Of a DNA stretch of 64,000 nucleotides, positions 56,766 through 64,000 are shown one piece after another. A model generated the notes under the pieces. It made no database searches and was not told the origin of the DNA. It worked only from the letters and a program-made list of their open reading frames with translations. Position numbers and translations under genes: made by a program. Each line of letters opens with the position of its first letter. Position 1 is the first letter of the stretch. Source of the DNA: Vannielia litorea (GTDB lineage: Bacteria; Pseudomonadota; Alphaproteobacteria; Rhodobacterales; Rhodobacteraceae); the NCBI RefSeq assembly GCF_900142295.1, contig NZ_FSRL01000001.1:2976001-3040000 (forward strand). Reading direction: 5' to 3'.

Positions 56766-57623
56766 CTACTCGGCCGCCACCGTGTAGACGGTCCGCGTCG
56801 GAAAGGGGATGTCGATGTCGGCCTCGTCCAGCGCCTCCTTCACCTTCCGGGTCATGTCGGCTTTGTAGGCAAAGTACTCCGAGGCATCGACCCAGACCCG
56901 CACCAGAAAGTCCACCGAACTGTCGCCCAGGTTCGTCACCTGGAAAAACGGCTCCGGCTCGGCCTTGCTGCGCGCGTCGGCCATGATCGTCTCGCGGATC
57001 ACCTGCTCGGCCTGCGCCAGGTTCACCCCGTAGCCCACGCCAAAGGTCCACTCCGCCCGGCGGGTCTTGTTGGTGGAGTAGTTCTTGATGACATTTCCCC
57101 AGACATCGCTGTTGGGCACGATCACCTGCACGTTGCTGAGGTCGGCGATCTCGGTGGTGTTCAGGCTGATGTCCTTCACCGTGCCCATCTGCCCGTCGAT
57201 CTCCACGAAATCCCCCAGCTTGAACGGGCGGAACACGATGATCATCACACCGCCCGCAACGTTCGAGAGCGTGCCCTGCAAGGCAAGGCCCACGGCGAGG
57301 CCGGCGGCACCGATGGCGGCGATGATCGAGGTGGTCTGCACCCCGAAGGTGTTGAGGATGATCAGGAAACTGAAGCCAAGGATGATCCAGCGCACGATGT
57401 TTCCCAGAAAGTGAAACAGCGTCTCGTCCAGCTTGGCGTTGCGCTCGGCGATCGCCACGATCCGCCGTTTCACCCATCCGGCCACGATGTAGCCCGCGAT
57501 CAGGATCAGGATCGCCGTCACCACGCTGCCCAGCACCGAGGCCATGAAGCCGATGGTCAGAAAATCGCCCAGCACCTTGTCGCTGCCCACCGGCGTCGTC
57601 AGCAGATCGTTCAGAAATTCCAT
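56766..57623 (-). CDS. mscS: Small-conductance mechanosensitive channel (MscS family)
   Basis: A 285-residue inner-membrane channel that opens on hypo-osmotic shock. It has three hydrophobic segments. The pore-lining third helix contains AAIGAAGLAVGLALQGTLSN, with the Ala/Gly packing pattern of MscS, followed by VAGGVMIIVFRPFKLGDFVE and the cytoplasmic beta domain. The C-terminal part carries the FFQVTNLGDSSVDFLVRVWV segment. Length matches E. coli MscS. It stands alone, convergent with sfsA and divergent from map. Confidence 0.93.
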   Translation of the reverse strand: MEFLNDLLTTPVGSDKVLGDFLTIGFMASVLGSVVTAILILIAGYIVAGWVKRRIVAIAERNAKLDETLFHFLGNIVRWIILGFSFLIILNTFGVQTTSIIAAIGAAGLAVGLALQGTLSNVAGGVMIIVFRPFKLGDFVEIDGQMGTVKDISLNTTEIADLSNVQVIVPNSDVWGNVIKNYSTNKTRRAEWTFGVGYGVNLAQAEQVIRETIMADARSKAEPEPFFQVTNLGDSSVDFLVRVWVDASEYFAYKADMTRKVKEALDEADIDIPFPTRTVYTVAAE

Positions 57624-57813
57624 GCCCGTTCGTCCTGTCCCTGTCTTGTGTCACACGTCTCTTGGGGCGCGGCGTGCACCCTGTTCACGAGGTCTCAACG
57701 CGGGCATGTCAAAAAACGTTCCGGCCAGAAACCCCCTGCGACCAGACCCGCGCTAGCGTTTCGCGGTCAGTTGCACTATTTGAACCCTGAAACTCCGAAA
57801 GACGGCGAGAACG

Positions 57814-58623
57814 ATGGACGAAACGCGCGAGCGGCTGACACGAGACGGGATTCGCATCCACGGCGAGGCAGACTTTGCCGGAATGCACGCCGCAGGGCGG
57901 CTGGCGGCAGAGATCCTCGATGCCTGCGCCCCGCTCGTCGTGCCCGGCGCCACCACCGGCGCGATCGACGCCGAGATCGAGCGGCTGGTCAACGAGGCCG
58001 GGGCCAAGTCGGCCACCATCGGCTACAAGGGCTACCAGCACGCCTCCTGCATCTCGGTCAACCATGTCGTCTGCCACGGCATCCCCGGCGACAAGGTGCT
58101 GAAGGACGGCGACATCCTCAACATCGACGTGACGGTGATCGTCGATGGCTGGTTCGGGGATACCTCGCGGATGTTCGTGGCCGGCAAGCTGCCCCGCAAG
58201 GCCGAACGGCTGATCGAGGTCACCCATGACGCGCTGATGCTCGGCATCGAGGCCGCGCGCCCCGGCAACACCTTCGGTGATATCGGCCACGCCATCCAGA
58301 GCTTTGTCGAGAGCCACCGCATGTCGGTGGTGCGCGATTTCTGCGGCCACGGGCTGGGCCGCGTGTTCCACGCCCCGCCCAACGTGCTGCATTACGGCCG
58401 CCCCGGCACCGGGCCCAAGCTCGAAGAAGGCATGTTCTTCACCATCGAACCGATGGTAAACCTCGGCCGCCCCGAGACCAAGGTGCTCGCCGACGACTGG
58501 ACGGCCGTCACCCGCGACAAGTCGCTCTCCGCACAGTTCGAGCATTCCGTCGGCATCACCGCCGAGGGCGCCGAGATCTTCACCCTCTCGCCCGGCGGCC
58601 TGTTCCACCCGACCTACGGTTAG
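57814..58623 (+). CDS. map: Methionine aminopeptidase, type I
   Basis: A 269-residue dinuclear metalloprotease that removes the initiator methionine from new proteins. The metal and substrate residues sit in NHVVCHGIPGD, LNIDVTVIVDGWFGDTSRMF, HGLGRVFHAPP, TIEPMVN and FEHSVGI, the order expected of type I enzymes. The start at 57814 is preceded by CGAGAACG, a modest ribosome-binding site. It is convergent with a small zinc-ribbon gene. Confidence 0.97.
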   Translation: MDETRERLTRDGIRIHGEADFAGMHAAGRLAAEILDACAPLVVPGATTGAIDAEIERLVNEAGAKSATIGYKGYQHASCISVNHVVCHGIPGDKVLKDGDILNIDVTVIVDGWFGDTSRMFVAGKLPRKAERLIEVTHDALMLGIEAARPGNTFGDIGHAIQSFVESHRMSVVRDFCGHGLGRVFHAPPNVLHYGRPGTGPKLEEGMFFTIEPMVNLGRPETKVLADDWTAVTRDKSLSAQFEHSVGITAEGAEIFTLSPGGLFHPTYG

Positions 58624-58664
58624 GCCACGCCGTAGGGAGCGGATTCATGGCGCACCCGGGTGCC

Positions 58665-59027
58665 TCACCGCTTCGGCGGCGCAACCGGCTCCGTCCCGGT
58701 GATCTTACACACACCCTCCGGCCGCGGGTTCGACATCGAGCCCAGCGGCTCCGCCACCACGCCCCCGAACCGCGCCTCGTGCAGGTAGGCGGGCCGCCCC
58801 TTGATGAGCGCGATCACGCCCCGGCAGGTCCGCAGCGCCTCCTCCGTCTCGTCGACGTAGCGCCAGCAGAACCCGCCGCCCCAGTCGGTGTTGAAACAGT
58901 CGATCCGCCGCCCCGCACCGTCACAGGCCAGCGCCCGGCAGTCGTTGCAGAAGTGCCAAGGGTAGCGCAGAAACGCCTTCCGCTCCACGCCGCAGCCGGG
59001 GCAGAAATGGCCGGGCAGCTCATCCAT
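58665..59027 (-). CDS. Small protein with N-terminal zinc ribbon
   Basis: A 120-residue protein starting MDELPGHFCPGCGVERKAFL and continuing RYPWHFCNDCRALACDGAGR. Cys9, Cys12, Cys27 and Cys30 form a probable zinc ribbon. The rest (YVDETEEALRTCRGVIALIK, GRPAYLHEARFGGVVAEPLG) matches nothing I know. Its start overlaps the HAD phosphatase stop by 8 bp, so it is the last gene of the operon with rsmD. Confidence 0.72.
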   Translation of the reverse strand: MDELPGHFCPGCGVERKAFLRYPWHFCNDCRALACDGAGRRIDCFNTDWGGGFCWRYVDETEEALRTCRGVIALIKGRPAYLHEARFGGVVAEPLGSMSNPRPEGVCKITGTEPVAPPKR

Positions 59028-59676
59028 CCAGCATCTCCTCCAGCCGCGCCCGCAGCCCCGCCATCGAGTGCACCAGCGCCACGCCCTCGGCCTCCATCTT
59101 GGCCGCGTTGCCATGCTCGACGTAGCCAAAAAAGCCCATCCCCGCATCCCGCGCCGCCCAATGGCCCACCGGGCTGTCGTCCACCATCACCGCCCGCGCC
59201 GGCGCCACGCCTGCCGCCTCCGCCGCGAGCAGCAAAAGCCCCGGCTCCGGCTTTGCGGTGCCGTGGTCATGCGCCGAGAACACCCGCGCGCCCAGGCGCT
59301 CCAGCAGGCCGCTCGGCCCGAGCGAGCCGCGCATCTTCTGCATCGGCCCGTTCGACGCCACCGCCACCGCCACGCCCCGCGCCTCCAGCCAGTCGATCAG
59401 CGCCACCGCGCCCTCCGTCATCTCCACCCCCGCGGCCATCCGGGCGAAGATGCGCTCGTAGATGAACGGCACCCAGCCCTCCGGCAGCGCGGCCCCCGCC
59501 TCGCGCAGCCGCCGGTCCACATCCTTCATCGTCCCGCCGGTGAAGCGGTCATGAAAGTCCTCGGCGCTCACCACAAAGCCCCGCGTGGCGAGGTCCGCCA
59601 CCACCAGCTCCGAGAGCGGCCCCTCGCTGTCCACCAGAACCCCGTCGCAATCGAATATGACCAGTTCGAGTGTCAT
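59020..59676 (-). CDS. HAD-superfamily phosphatase
   Basis: A 218-residue hydrolase of the phosphoglycolate/beta-phosphoglucomutase-like group. The nucleophile motif is VIFDCDGVLVDSEG (Asp9 and Asp11), the phosphate-binding segment is AVAVASNGPMQKMRGSL, and the acidic motif is ARAVMVDDSPVGHWAARDAG. A helical cap lies between. The exact substrate is unknown. It overlaps rsmD and the zinc-ribbon gene. Confidence 0.9.
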   Translation of the reverse strand: MTLELVIFDCDGVLVDSEGPLSELVVADLATRGFVVSAEDFHDRFTGGTMKDVDRRLREAGAALPEGWVPFIYERIFARMAAGVEMTEGAVALIDWLEARGVAVAVASNGPMQKMRGSLGPSGLLERLGARVFSAHDHGTAKPEPGLLLLAAEAAGVAPARAVMVDDSPVGHWAARDAGMGFFGYVEHGNAAKMEAEGVALVHSMAGLRARLEEMLDG

Positions 59677-60224
59677 GCCTTCTCCATCAGCGTGATATGG
59701 GTGTCGCCATAGGCGCGGTGCTCGATCAGGTCAAACCCCTCCGGCGCCTGCATCGGCGCCGATTCCTCCCACACGATCAGCGCCTCCGGCGCGATCCATC
59801 CGCCCGCCACCGCAGAGGCCAGCGCGCGTTGGCCCAGCCCCTTGCCATAGGGCGGATCGAGGAACACCAGGTCAAACCCCGCGCCCCGGTTCTCGCCCAT
59901 CCGCGTGGCATCGCGGCGATAGAGCTTCACCTCGCCCATGGCGCGCAGCTTCTCCACGTTCTCCCGGATCAGCGCCCGCGCCTTCTGCCCGTCGTCCACC
60001 GCCGTCACATGCACCGCGCCCCGGCTCAGCGCCTCCAGCCCGAGCGCCCCGGTGCCGGCGAAAAGGTCGAGCACCCTTGTGCCTTCCACGCCCCCGCGCG
60101 AGGCCAGCACGTTGAACAGCGCCTCCCGCACCCGGTCGCTCGTGGGCCGCAAATGCGCCCCCGCATCCCCCTTGCCCAGCGCCGCCAGCGCGGTGCCGCG
60201 AAACTTGCCCCCAACGATCCTCAC
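59673..60224 (-). CDS. rsmD: 16S rRNA (guanine(966)-N(2))-methyltransferase
   Basis: A 183-residue methyltransferase that modifies G966 of 16S rRNA in the assembled 30S subunit. It starts MRIVGGKFRGTALAALGKGD, followed by RPTSDRVREALFNVLASRG. The SAM motif is VLDLFAGTGALGLEALSRGA, and the catalytic DPPYGKG motif is in FDLVFLDPPYGKG. It overlaps the oxidoreductase upstream and the HAD gene downstream by 4 bp each. Confidence 0.95.
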   Translation of the reverse strand: MRIVGGKFRGTALAALGKGDAGAHLRPTSDRVREALFNVLASRGGVEGTRVLDLFAGTGALGLEALSRGAVHVTAVDDGQKARALIRENVEKLRAMGEVKLYRRDATRMGENRGAGFDLVFLDPPYGKGLGQRALASAVAGGWIAPEALIVWEESAPMQAPEGFDLIEHRAYGDTHITLMEKA

Positions 60225-61423
60225 GCCTTGAGCAAGGCCTTCAGCTCGGTCGCCGGGTCGGCAATCGCCGCCTTGTCCGGGCTCCTGCCCGCCTCGATCA
60301 GCCGCTTGCCCACCATGTAGGCCCGGCTGTCGTTCATCGCGTCCACCGCCAGCAGCCTGCCGCCCCCGTAGTACCAGAAGCTCACCGCATCTCCCTCCCC
60401 GCGCGTGACGATCTCCTCATACCCGGTGCTCAGCCCGGCGATCTGGAGCTTGCAGTCATACTGGTCGCTCCAGAACCACGGCCTGGCCACATAGGCCTTC
60501 TCCGCCCCCAGCATGTTCTCGGCCACCAGCTCCGCCTGGTCGATCGCGTTGCCCACCGATTCCAGCCGGACCCGCCCGCCCCCATGCGGGAACGAGGCGC
60601 AATCGCCCGCCGCGTAGATCGAGGGGTCCGAAGTGCGGCCAAATTCGTCGGTCCTGATCCCGTTCTCGATCATCAGCCCGCCCAGCTCGGCAATCTGCGT
60701 GCAGGGCGTGATGCCCACGCCCACGATCACCACATCGGCCTCCAGTTCCGCGCCATCGGTCAGCAACGCGCCGCTCACCCGGCCCTCGCCCAGCAGCTTC
60801 TCCAGCCCGATCCCCTCGCGGATATCCACGCCATGGCACTCGTGCAGGGCGCGGAAGTAATCCGAGGTCTGCGGCGCCGCGACCCGCTGCAGGATCCGGT
60901 CGGCCATCTCCACCAGCGTCACGTCGAGCCCCAGCTTGGCACAAACCGCCGCCGCCTCCAGCCCGATGTAGCCGCCGCCGATGATCAGCGCCTTGCGGCC
61001 CGCCGTCAGCTCCGGCTGCATCCGGTCGATATCGGCCAGCGTCCGCACGGTGAACACGCCCTCGAGGTCGCCGCCGATCGCCGCCGGCAGCCGGCGCGGG
61101 GTGCTTCCGGTGGTCAGCGCCAGCAGGTCATAGCCCAGCCGCTCCTCGCCCAGGTGGAGCGCCTTGTGCTCCCGGTCGATCCCGGTCACCGCCGCACCGA
61201 GCTTCAGCACGATGTTCTGCTCGGCATAAAACTCCTCCGACCGCAGGTAGAGCCGCTCCAGCTCCATCTCGCCCAGCAGGTAGGCCTTGGAGAGCGGCGG
61301 CCGCTGGTAGGGCAACACCGGCTCCTCGCCGACCAGCGTGATCCCGCCGTCAAAGCCCAGCGCCCTCAGCTTGCTCACCAGCGACGACCCCGCCTGCCCC
61401 GCGCCCACCACAACGATCTCCAT
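60221..61423 (-). CDS. FAD-dependent NAD(P)H-ferredoxin reductase-like oxidoreductase
   Basis: A 400-residue flavoprotein of the rhodocoxin/putidaredoxin-reductase type. The FAD motif is IVVVGAGQAGSSLVSKL, followed by YQRPPLSKAYLLGEM. The NAD(P)H motif is KALIIGGGYIGLEAAAVCAK, and the second FAD motif is IYAAGDCASFPH. Such proteins pass electrons to a ferredoxin serving a cytochrome P450 or dioxygenase, but no such partner is next to it. The start at 61423 is the conserved one. It leads the operon with rsmD. Confidence 0.9.
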   Translation of the reverse strand: MEIVVVGAGQAGSSLVSKLRALGFDGGITLVGEEPVLPYQRPPLSKAYLLGEMELERLYLRSEEFYAEQNIVLKLGAAVTGIDREHKALHLGEERLGYDLLALTTGSTPRRLPAAIGGDLEGVFTVRTLADIDRMQPELTAGRKALIIGGGYIGLEAAAVCAKLGLDVTLVEMADRILQRVAAPQTSDYFRALHECHGVDIREGIGLEKLLGEGRVSGALLTDGAELEADVVIVGVGITPCTQIAELGGLMIENGIRTDEFGRTSDPSIYAAGDCASFPHGGGRVRLESVGNAIDQAELVAENMLGAEKAYVARPWFWSDQYDCKLQIAGLSTGYEEIVTRGEGDAVSFWYYGGGRLLAVDAMNDSRAYMVGKRLIEAGRSPDKAAIADPATELKALLKA

Positions 61424-61508
61424 GCCCAACCTCCCTTGCCTTTCCGTCAGTTCGGCGCATTTGATGGTCCGAAACCTGCGAACAGCAAATAGATAAAGGA
61501 GAGGGACC

Positions 61509-61997
61509 ATGCAAATCTCGGTAGGCGACACCATCCCATCGGCAACTTTCGTGCGCATGGGCGCCGAAGGCCCCGAGCAGATCGCTCTGAAAGACATAAC
61601 CACCGGCAAGAAGGTCATCATCTTCGGCCTGCCCGGCGCCTACACCGGCACCTGCTCCACCAAGCACGTGCCGAGCTACATCGAGAACATGGACATGCTG
61701 AAGGACAAGGGCGTGGCCGAGGTCATCTGCGTCTCGGTCAACGACCCCTTCGTGATGGACGCCTGGGGCAAGGACACCGGCGCAGCGCAGGCGGGCATCC
61801 ACATGCTGGCCGACCCCGAGGGCACCTTCACCAAGGAGATCGGCATGACCTTCAACGCCCCGCCCGCCGGCCTCATCAACCGCTCGCTGCGCTACGCCAT
61901 GGTCCTGCACGACAACGTGGTGACCACCTTCAACCTCGAGGGCGGCCCCGGCGAATGCTCCGTCTCCGCCGCGCCTGCGCTCTTCGACGAGCTCTGA
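61509..61997 (+). CDS. Peroxiredoxin (Prx5 type)
   Basis: A 162-residue thiol peroxidase that reduces hydrogen peroxide and alkyl hydroperoxides. The peroxidatic cysteine is Cys49 in FGLPGAYTGTCSTKHVPSYI. A second cysteine is Cys150 near the C-terminus in GGPGECSVSAAP. The start MQISVGDTIPSATFVRMGAE is typical. AGGAG lies before the ATG. It is divergent from the flavoprotein gene, with an 85-bp gap. A palindromic repeat follows it. Confidence 0.93.
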   Translation: MQISVGDTIPSATFVRMGAEGPEQIALKDITTGKKVIIFGLPGAYTGTCSTKHVPSYIENMDMLKDKGVAEVICVSVNDPFVMDAWGKDTGAAQAGIHMLADPEGTFTKEIGMTFNAPPAGLINRSLRYAMVLHDNVVTTFNLEGGPGECSVSAAPALFDEL

Positions 61998-62008
61998 TCC
62001 ACGACACC

Positions 62009-62077
62009 GTCATCCTCGGGCTCGACCCGAGGATCTCTCACCCACCGGGAGATCCTCGGGTCTGGCCCGAGGATGAC
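62009..62077. repeat. Large palindromic repeat with two self-complementary arms
   Basis: Two 29-nt arms (62009-62037 and 62049-62077) are inverted repeats matching at 27 positions, separated by an 11-nt loop. Each arm is itself a hairpin: ATCCTCGGG and CCCGAGGAT surround a short loop. The element can form one 29-bp stem or two adjacent hairpins. It lies 11 bp beyond the peroxiredoxin stop and before the convergent SMR-like gene. It resembles dispersed repeats of rhodobacterial genomes and may end transcription in both directions. Confidence 0.7.
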
Positions 62078-62120
62078 CTCCTTGCGGCCAGTGGCGCGCC
62101 CCGAGCCGCGCGCCCTCCCC

Positions 62121-62438
62121 TCAACTCCAGGCGATCGCCGCGCCCGCCAGCACCAGCGCGATGCCGAGGCCTTCGCGCAGCGTGTAGCGCTCCTCGAAAT
62201 GCAGCAGCGACACCACGCCGATGAAAACCACTTCCGCCCCGAGGATCCCGACGTAGATCAAACCGAGGCGTTCGCGCTGCAGGGCAAAGGCCTCGAAGGC
62301 CCCCGCCGCCAGCAGCGCCGCACCGATCACCAGCACGACCCAAAGGCTCTGGACCGAGGCCCAGGATTTCATGGCAAACATGGCCAGGCAGTAGAACAGC
62401 GCCGAAACAAGTGCGAGGAGGGCAACGGATTGCGGCAT
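62121..62438 (-). CDS. Small four-helix membrane protein of SMR/EamA type
   Basis: A 105-residue protein with four hydrophobic segments (ALLALVSALFYCLAMFAMKS, LWVVLVIGAALLAAGAFEAF, and two more), the size and fold of small multidrug-resistance or EamA half-transporters. It lacks the membrane-embedded Glu14 of true EmrE; an acidic residue is instead in GAEVVFIGVVSLLHFEER. It may work as a dimer. It is convergent with the peroxiredoxin gene, with the palindromic repeat between them. Confidence 0.72.
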   Translation of the reverse strand: MPQSVALLALVSALFYCLAMFAMKSWASVQSLWVVLVIGAALLAAGAFEAFALQRERLGLIYVGILGAEVVFIGVVSLLHFEERYTLREGLGIALVLAGAAIAWS

Positions 62439-62592
62439 GAGAATGCTCCGATCTTGAATGACCAGAGCCTAACGGCCGTCCGCGCTACGCCTCAGACCCG
62501 CCCACCATTATTCACGACTTTTTCCGCCTGACGCGCGAAGAAGGGTTTCAACGAGAGTTCTTCCGCCCCGAATAATCTTCGTGAAGGTTCTT

Positions 62593-62850
62593 CTACCCCG
62601 CCAACCGCTCCATCACCGACGCCAGCTTCAAATCCTTCTCCGTCAGCGTCCCCGCCGAATGCGTCGTCAGCCGCACGTCCACCCGGTTCCACGAATTCGA
62701 CCAATCCGGGTGATGGTCCGCCTTCTCGGCCGCCAGCGCCACCCGCGCCATCCACCCGAAGGCCTCCGAGAAATTCCGGAACCGGAAGCTCTTCGCCAGA
62801 ACTTCGCCCTCCTTCTCCCAGCCCGCCGCTTCCAGCTCTTCAAGGGTCAA
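62593..62850 (-). CDS. phhB: 4a-hydroxytetrahydrobiopterin dehydratase
   Basis: An 85-residue pterin-4a-carbinolamine dehydratase that regenerates the pterin cofactor after aromatic amino-acid hydroxylation; in organisms without a hydroxylase its role is unclear. The active-site block is AEKADHHPDWSNSWNRVDVR, which contains the His-His-Pro motif, preceded by FRFRNFSEAFGWMARVALA. No ATG fits; the TTG at 62850 has AGGAG five bases before it and overlaps the stop of the upstream gene, and is preferred. It is coupled to the FemAB-like gene. Confidence 0.88.
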   Translation of the reverse strand: MTLEELEAAGWEKEGEVLAKSFRFRNFSEAFGWMARVALAAEKADHHPDWSNSWNRVDVRLTTHSAGTLTEKDLKLASVMERLAG

Positions 62851-64000
62851 TCCTGCTCCTCCCGATGCTCGCGGCGGAACGGCCCGTAGCCCGTCAGCAC
62901 CTCGATCTCGTAATCCACCGCCCGCGCTTCCTGTTCCAGAAAATCCGCAATCGCGCGCCGAAACCCCTCGTCGGCCACCCAATGCAGCGAGTGCGTCTCC
63001 TTCGGCAGGTAGCCCCGCGCCAGCTTGTGCTCGCCCTGCGCCCCGGCCTCCACGCGGGCCAGCCCCCGCGCAATCGCCTCCTCGATGGCCACATAGTAGC
63101 ACAGCTCGAAATGCAGGCAGGGGTGATGCTCGGTGCAGCCCCAGTAGCGGCCAAAGAGCGCGTCGCGCCCGATGAAGTTGAGCGCGCCCGCAACCCAGCG
63201 GCCCTCGCGCTCCGCCAGCACCAGAAGCATGTCATCGCGCAGATGCGCCTGCGCCTCGTCAAAGAACGCCCGCGTCAGGTAGGGCGAGCCCCACTTCCGC
63301 GCGCCGGTGTCCTGGTAAAACCGCCAGAACGCATCCCAATGCGCGGGCTCGATCTGATCGCCGGTCAAACGCACAATCCGCCCGCCAAAGCCCTGCGCCT
63401 GCGCCCGCTCCTTGCGGATCATCTTCCGCTTCCGGCTGCTCAACGCGGCCAGGAAGTCGTCGAACGCGCCATACCCCCGGTTCTCCCAGTGAAACTGCTG
63501 CCCCCGCCGGTGCATCAGCCCCATCTGCGCCCCGGCCTCGGCCTCCTCCGCCGTGCAGAAGGTGGCATGCACCCCCGAAAGCCCCGCCTGCGCCGCCACC
63601 TGCACCGCGCCCTGCACCAGCGCGCTCATGCCGATCCGCTCCCAGCCCGGCTTCACCAGAAACCGCCGCCCCGGCACCGGCGTGAAGGGCGCGGCGATCT
63701 GCAACTTCGGATAATACTCGCCGCCCGCCCGCTCGTAGGCATGGGCCCAGGAGTGATCGAAGACATATTCGCCCTGGCTGTGAAACTTGGCATACATCGG
63801 CGCCACGGCGATCAGCTCATCCCCCGCCCGCGCCAGCAGGTAGGTCGGCTGCCAGCCCGAGCGCCCGCCCACCGAGCCGCTGTCTTCCAGCGCTTTCAGA
63901 AACCGCCAGGTCACGAAAGGATCGGCCGGCCGCCCCCTTCCCGGCGCGGCACAGGCATCCCATGCCTCGGGCGTCACCGCGCCAAGGCTGTCCACGGTCT
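62847..64000 (-). CDS. FemAB-like/GNAT-fold protein (5' end outside window)
   Basis: At least 384 residues of a protein resembling the FemAB_like (DUF482) family, with a GNAT-like fold proposed for peptidoglycan or lipid modification. Conserved parts are SGWQPTYLLARAGDELIAVA, HSWAHAYERAGGEYYPKLQI and GYGAFDDFLAALSSRKRKMI. The C-terminal FELCYYVAIEEAIARGLARV and GEHKLARGYLPKETHSLHWV are also typical. The frame is open to the window edge; an internal GTG at 63995 is probably not the true start. The stop overlaps the phhB start by 4 bp. Confidence 0.85.
   Translation of the reverse strand, partial: TVDSLGAVTPEAWDACAAPGRGRPADPFVTWRFLKALEDSGSVGGRSGWQPTYLLARAGDELIAVAPMYAKFHSQGEYVFDHSWAHAYERAGGEYYPKLQIAAPFTPVPGRRFLVKPGWERIGMSALVQGAVQVAAQAGLSGVHATFCTAEEAEAGAQMGLMHRRGQQFHWENRGYGAFDDFLAALSSRKRKMIRKERAQAQGFGGRIVRLTGDQIEPAHWDAFWRFYQDTGARKWGSPYLTRAFFDEAQAHLRDDMLLVLAEREGRWVAGALNFIGRDALFGRYWGCTEHHPCLHFELCYYVAIEEAIARGLARVEAGAQGEHKLARGYLPKETHSLHWVADEGFRRAIADFLEQEARAVDYEIEVLTGYGPFRREHREEQD

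Overview
The window is a high-GC (roughly two-thirds G+C) bacterial chromosome segment. It most likely comes from an alphaproteobacterium of the Rhodobacterales (Rhodobacter/Roseobacter group). The evidence is the gene set: a dnaA-dnaN-recF-gyrB replication block next to rpsT, a GcrA cell-cycle regulator, the FlaF/FlbT flagellin-control pair, a DUF1217 flagellar gene, and several small proteins typical of Rhodobacteraceae. No rRNA, tRNA, CRISPR array, insertion sequence or prophage was recognised. Coding density is high and most intergenic gaps are short.

Layout. 1-10.4 kb (minus strand): gyrB (cut by the window edge), a secreted caspase-fold/TPR protein, a LysE-type exporter, recF, dnaN, dnaA and rpsT. 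The dnaA-rpsT gap carries a cluster of GANTC sites and the rpsT terminator. 10.5-16.3 kb: a RES-Xre toxin-antitoxin pair, enoyl-CoA hydratase, mutM, an unknown membrane protein, then ubiE-ubiB on the plus strand. 16.4-23.3 kb: a flagellar block with fliK-flgD on the minus strand and flgJ-like, flgN-like, flagellin, flaF, flbT and DUF1217 genes on the plus strand. A CtrA-like site lies upstream of flagellin. 23.3-32.4 kb: small envelope genes (M48 lipoprotein protease, diacylglycerol kinase), rimO, an ABC-2 exporter, a nucleotidyltransferase-fold gene behind two large palindromes, gcrA and a DMT transporter. 32.6-43.3 kb: argD-argF, a LysM protein, a rhodanese, folC-accD, two tandem CPBP membrane proteases and ilvD. 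43.3-49.7 kb: a lipoprotein, a group of poorly known genes ending with a DM13 protein, a PhnA-like protein, fadH, an MDR oxidoreductase and an EF-hand protein. 50-64 kb: PfpI/DJ-1, a LysR regulator, a divergent VOC/TetR pair with twin operators, a four-gene overlapping operon (CinA-like, GNAT, AhpD-like, OmpA), sfsA, mscS, map, a rsmD-containing operon, a peroxiredoxin, a palindromic repeat, phhB, and a FemAB-like protein cut by the right edge.

Most genes are housekeeping. The features that stand out are regulatory: a nucleotidyltransferase gene whose probable promoter is flanked by two AT-rich palindromes and may give a leaderless mRNA, a GANTC cluster in front of dnaA in a window that also encodes GcrA, twin 19-bp operators between the VOC and TetR genes, and dispersed palindromic repeats placed just after stop codons. 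The most unusual gene is the 1,071-residue caspase-TPR protein placed inside the recF-gyrB block. All family assignments were made by eye; no database search was run.
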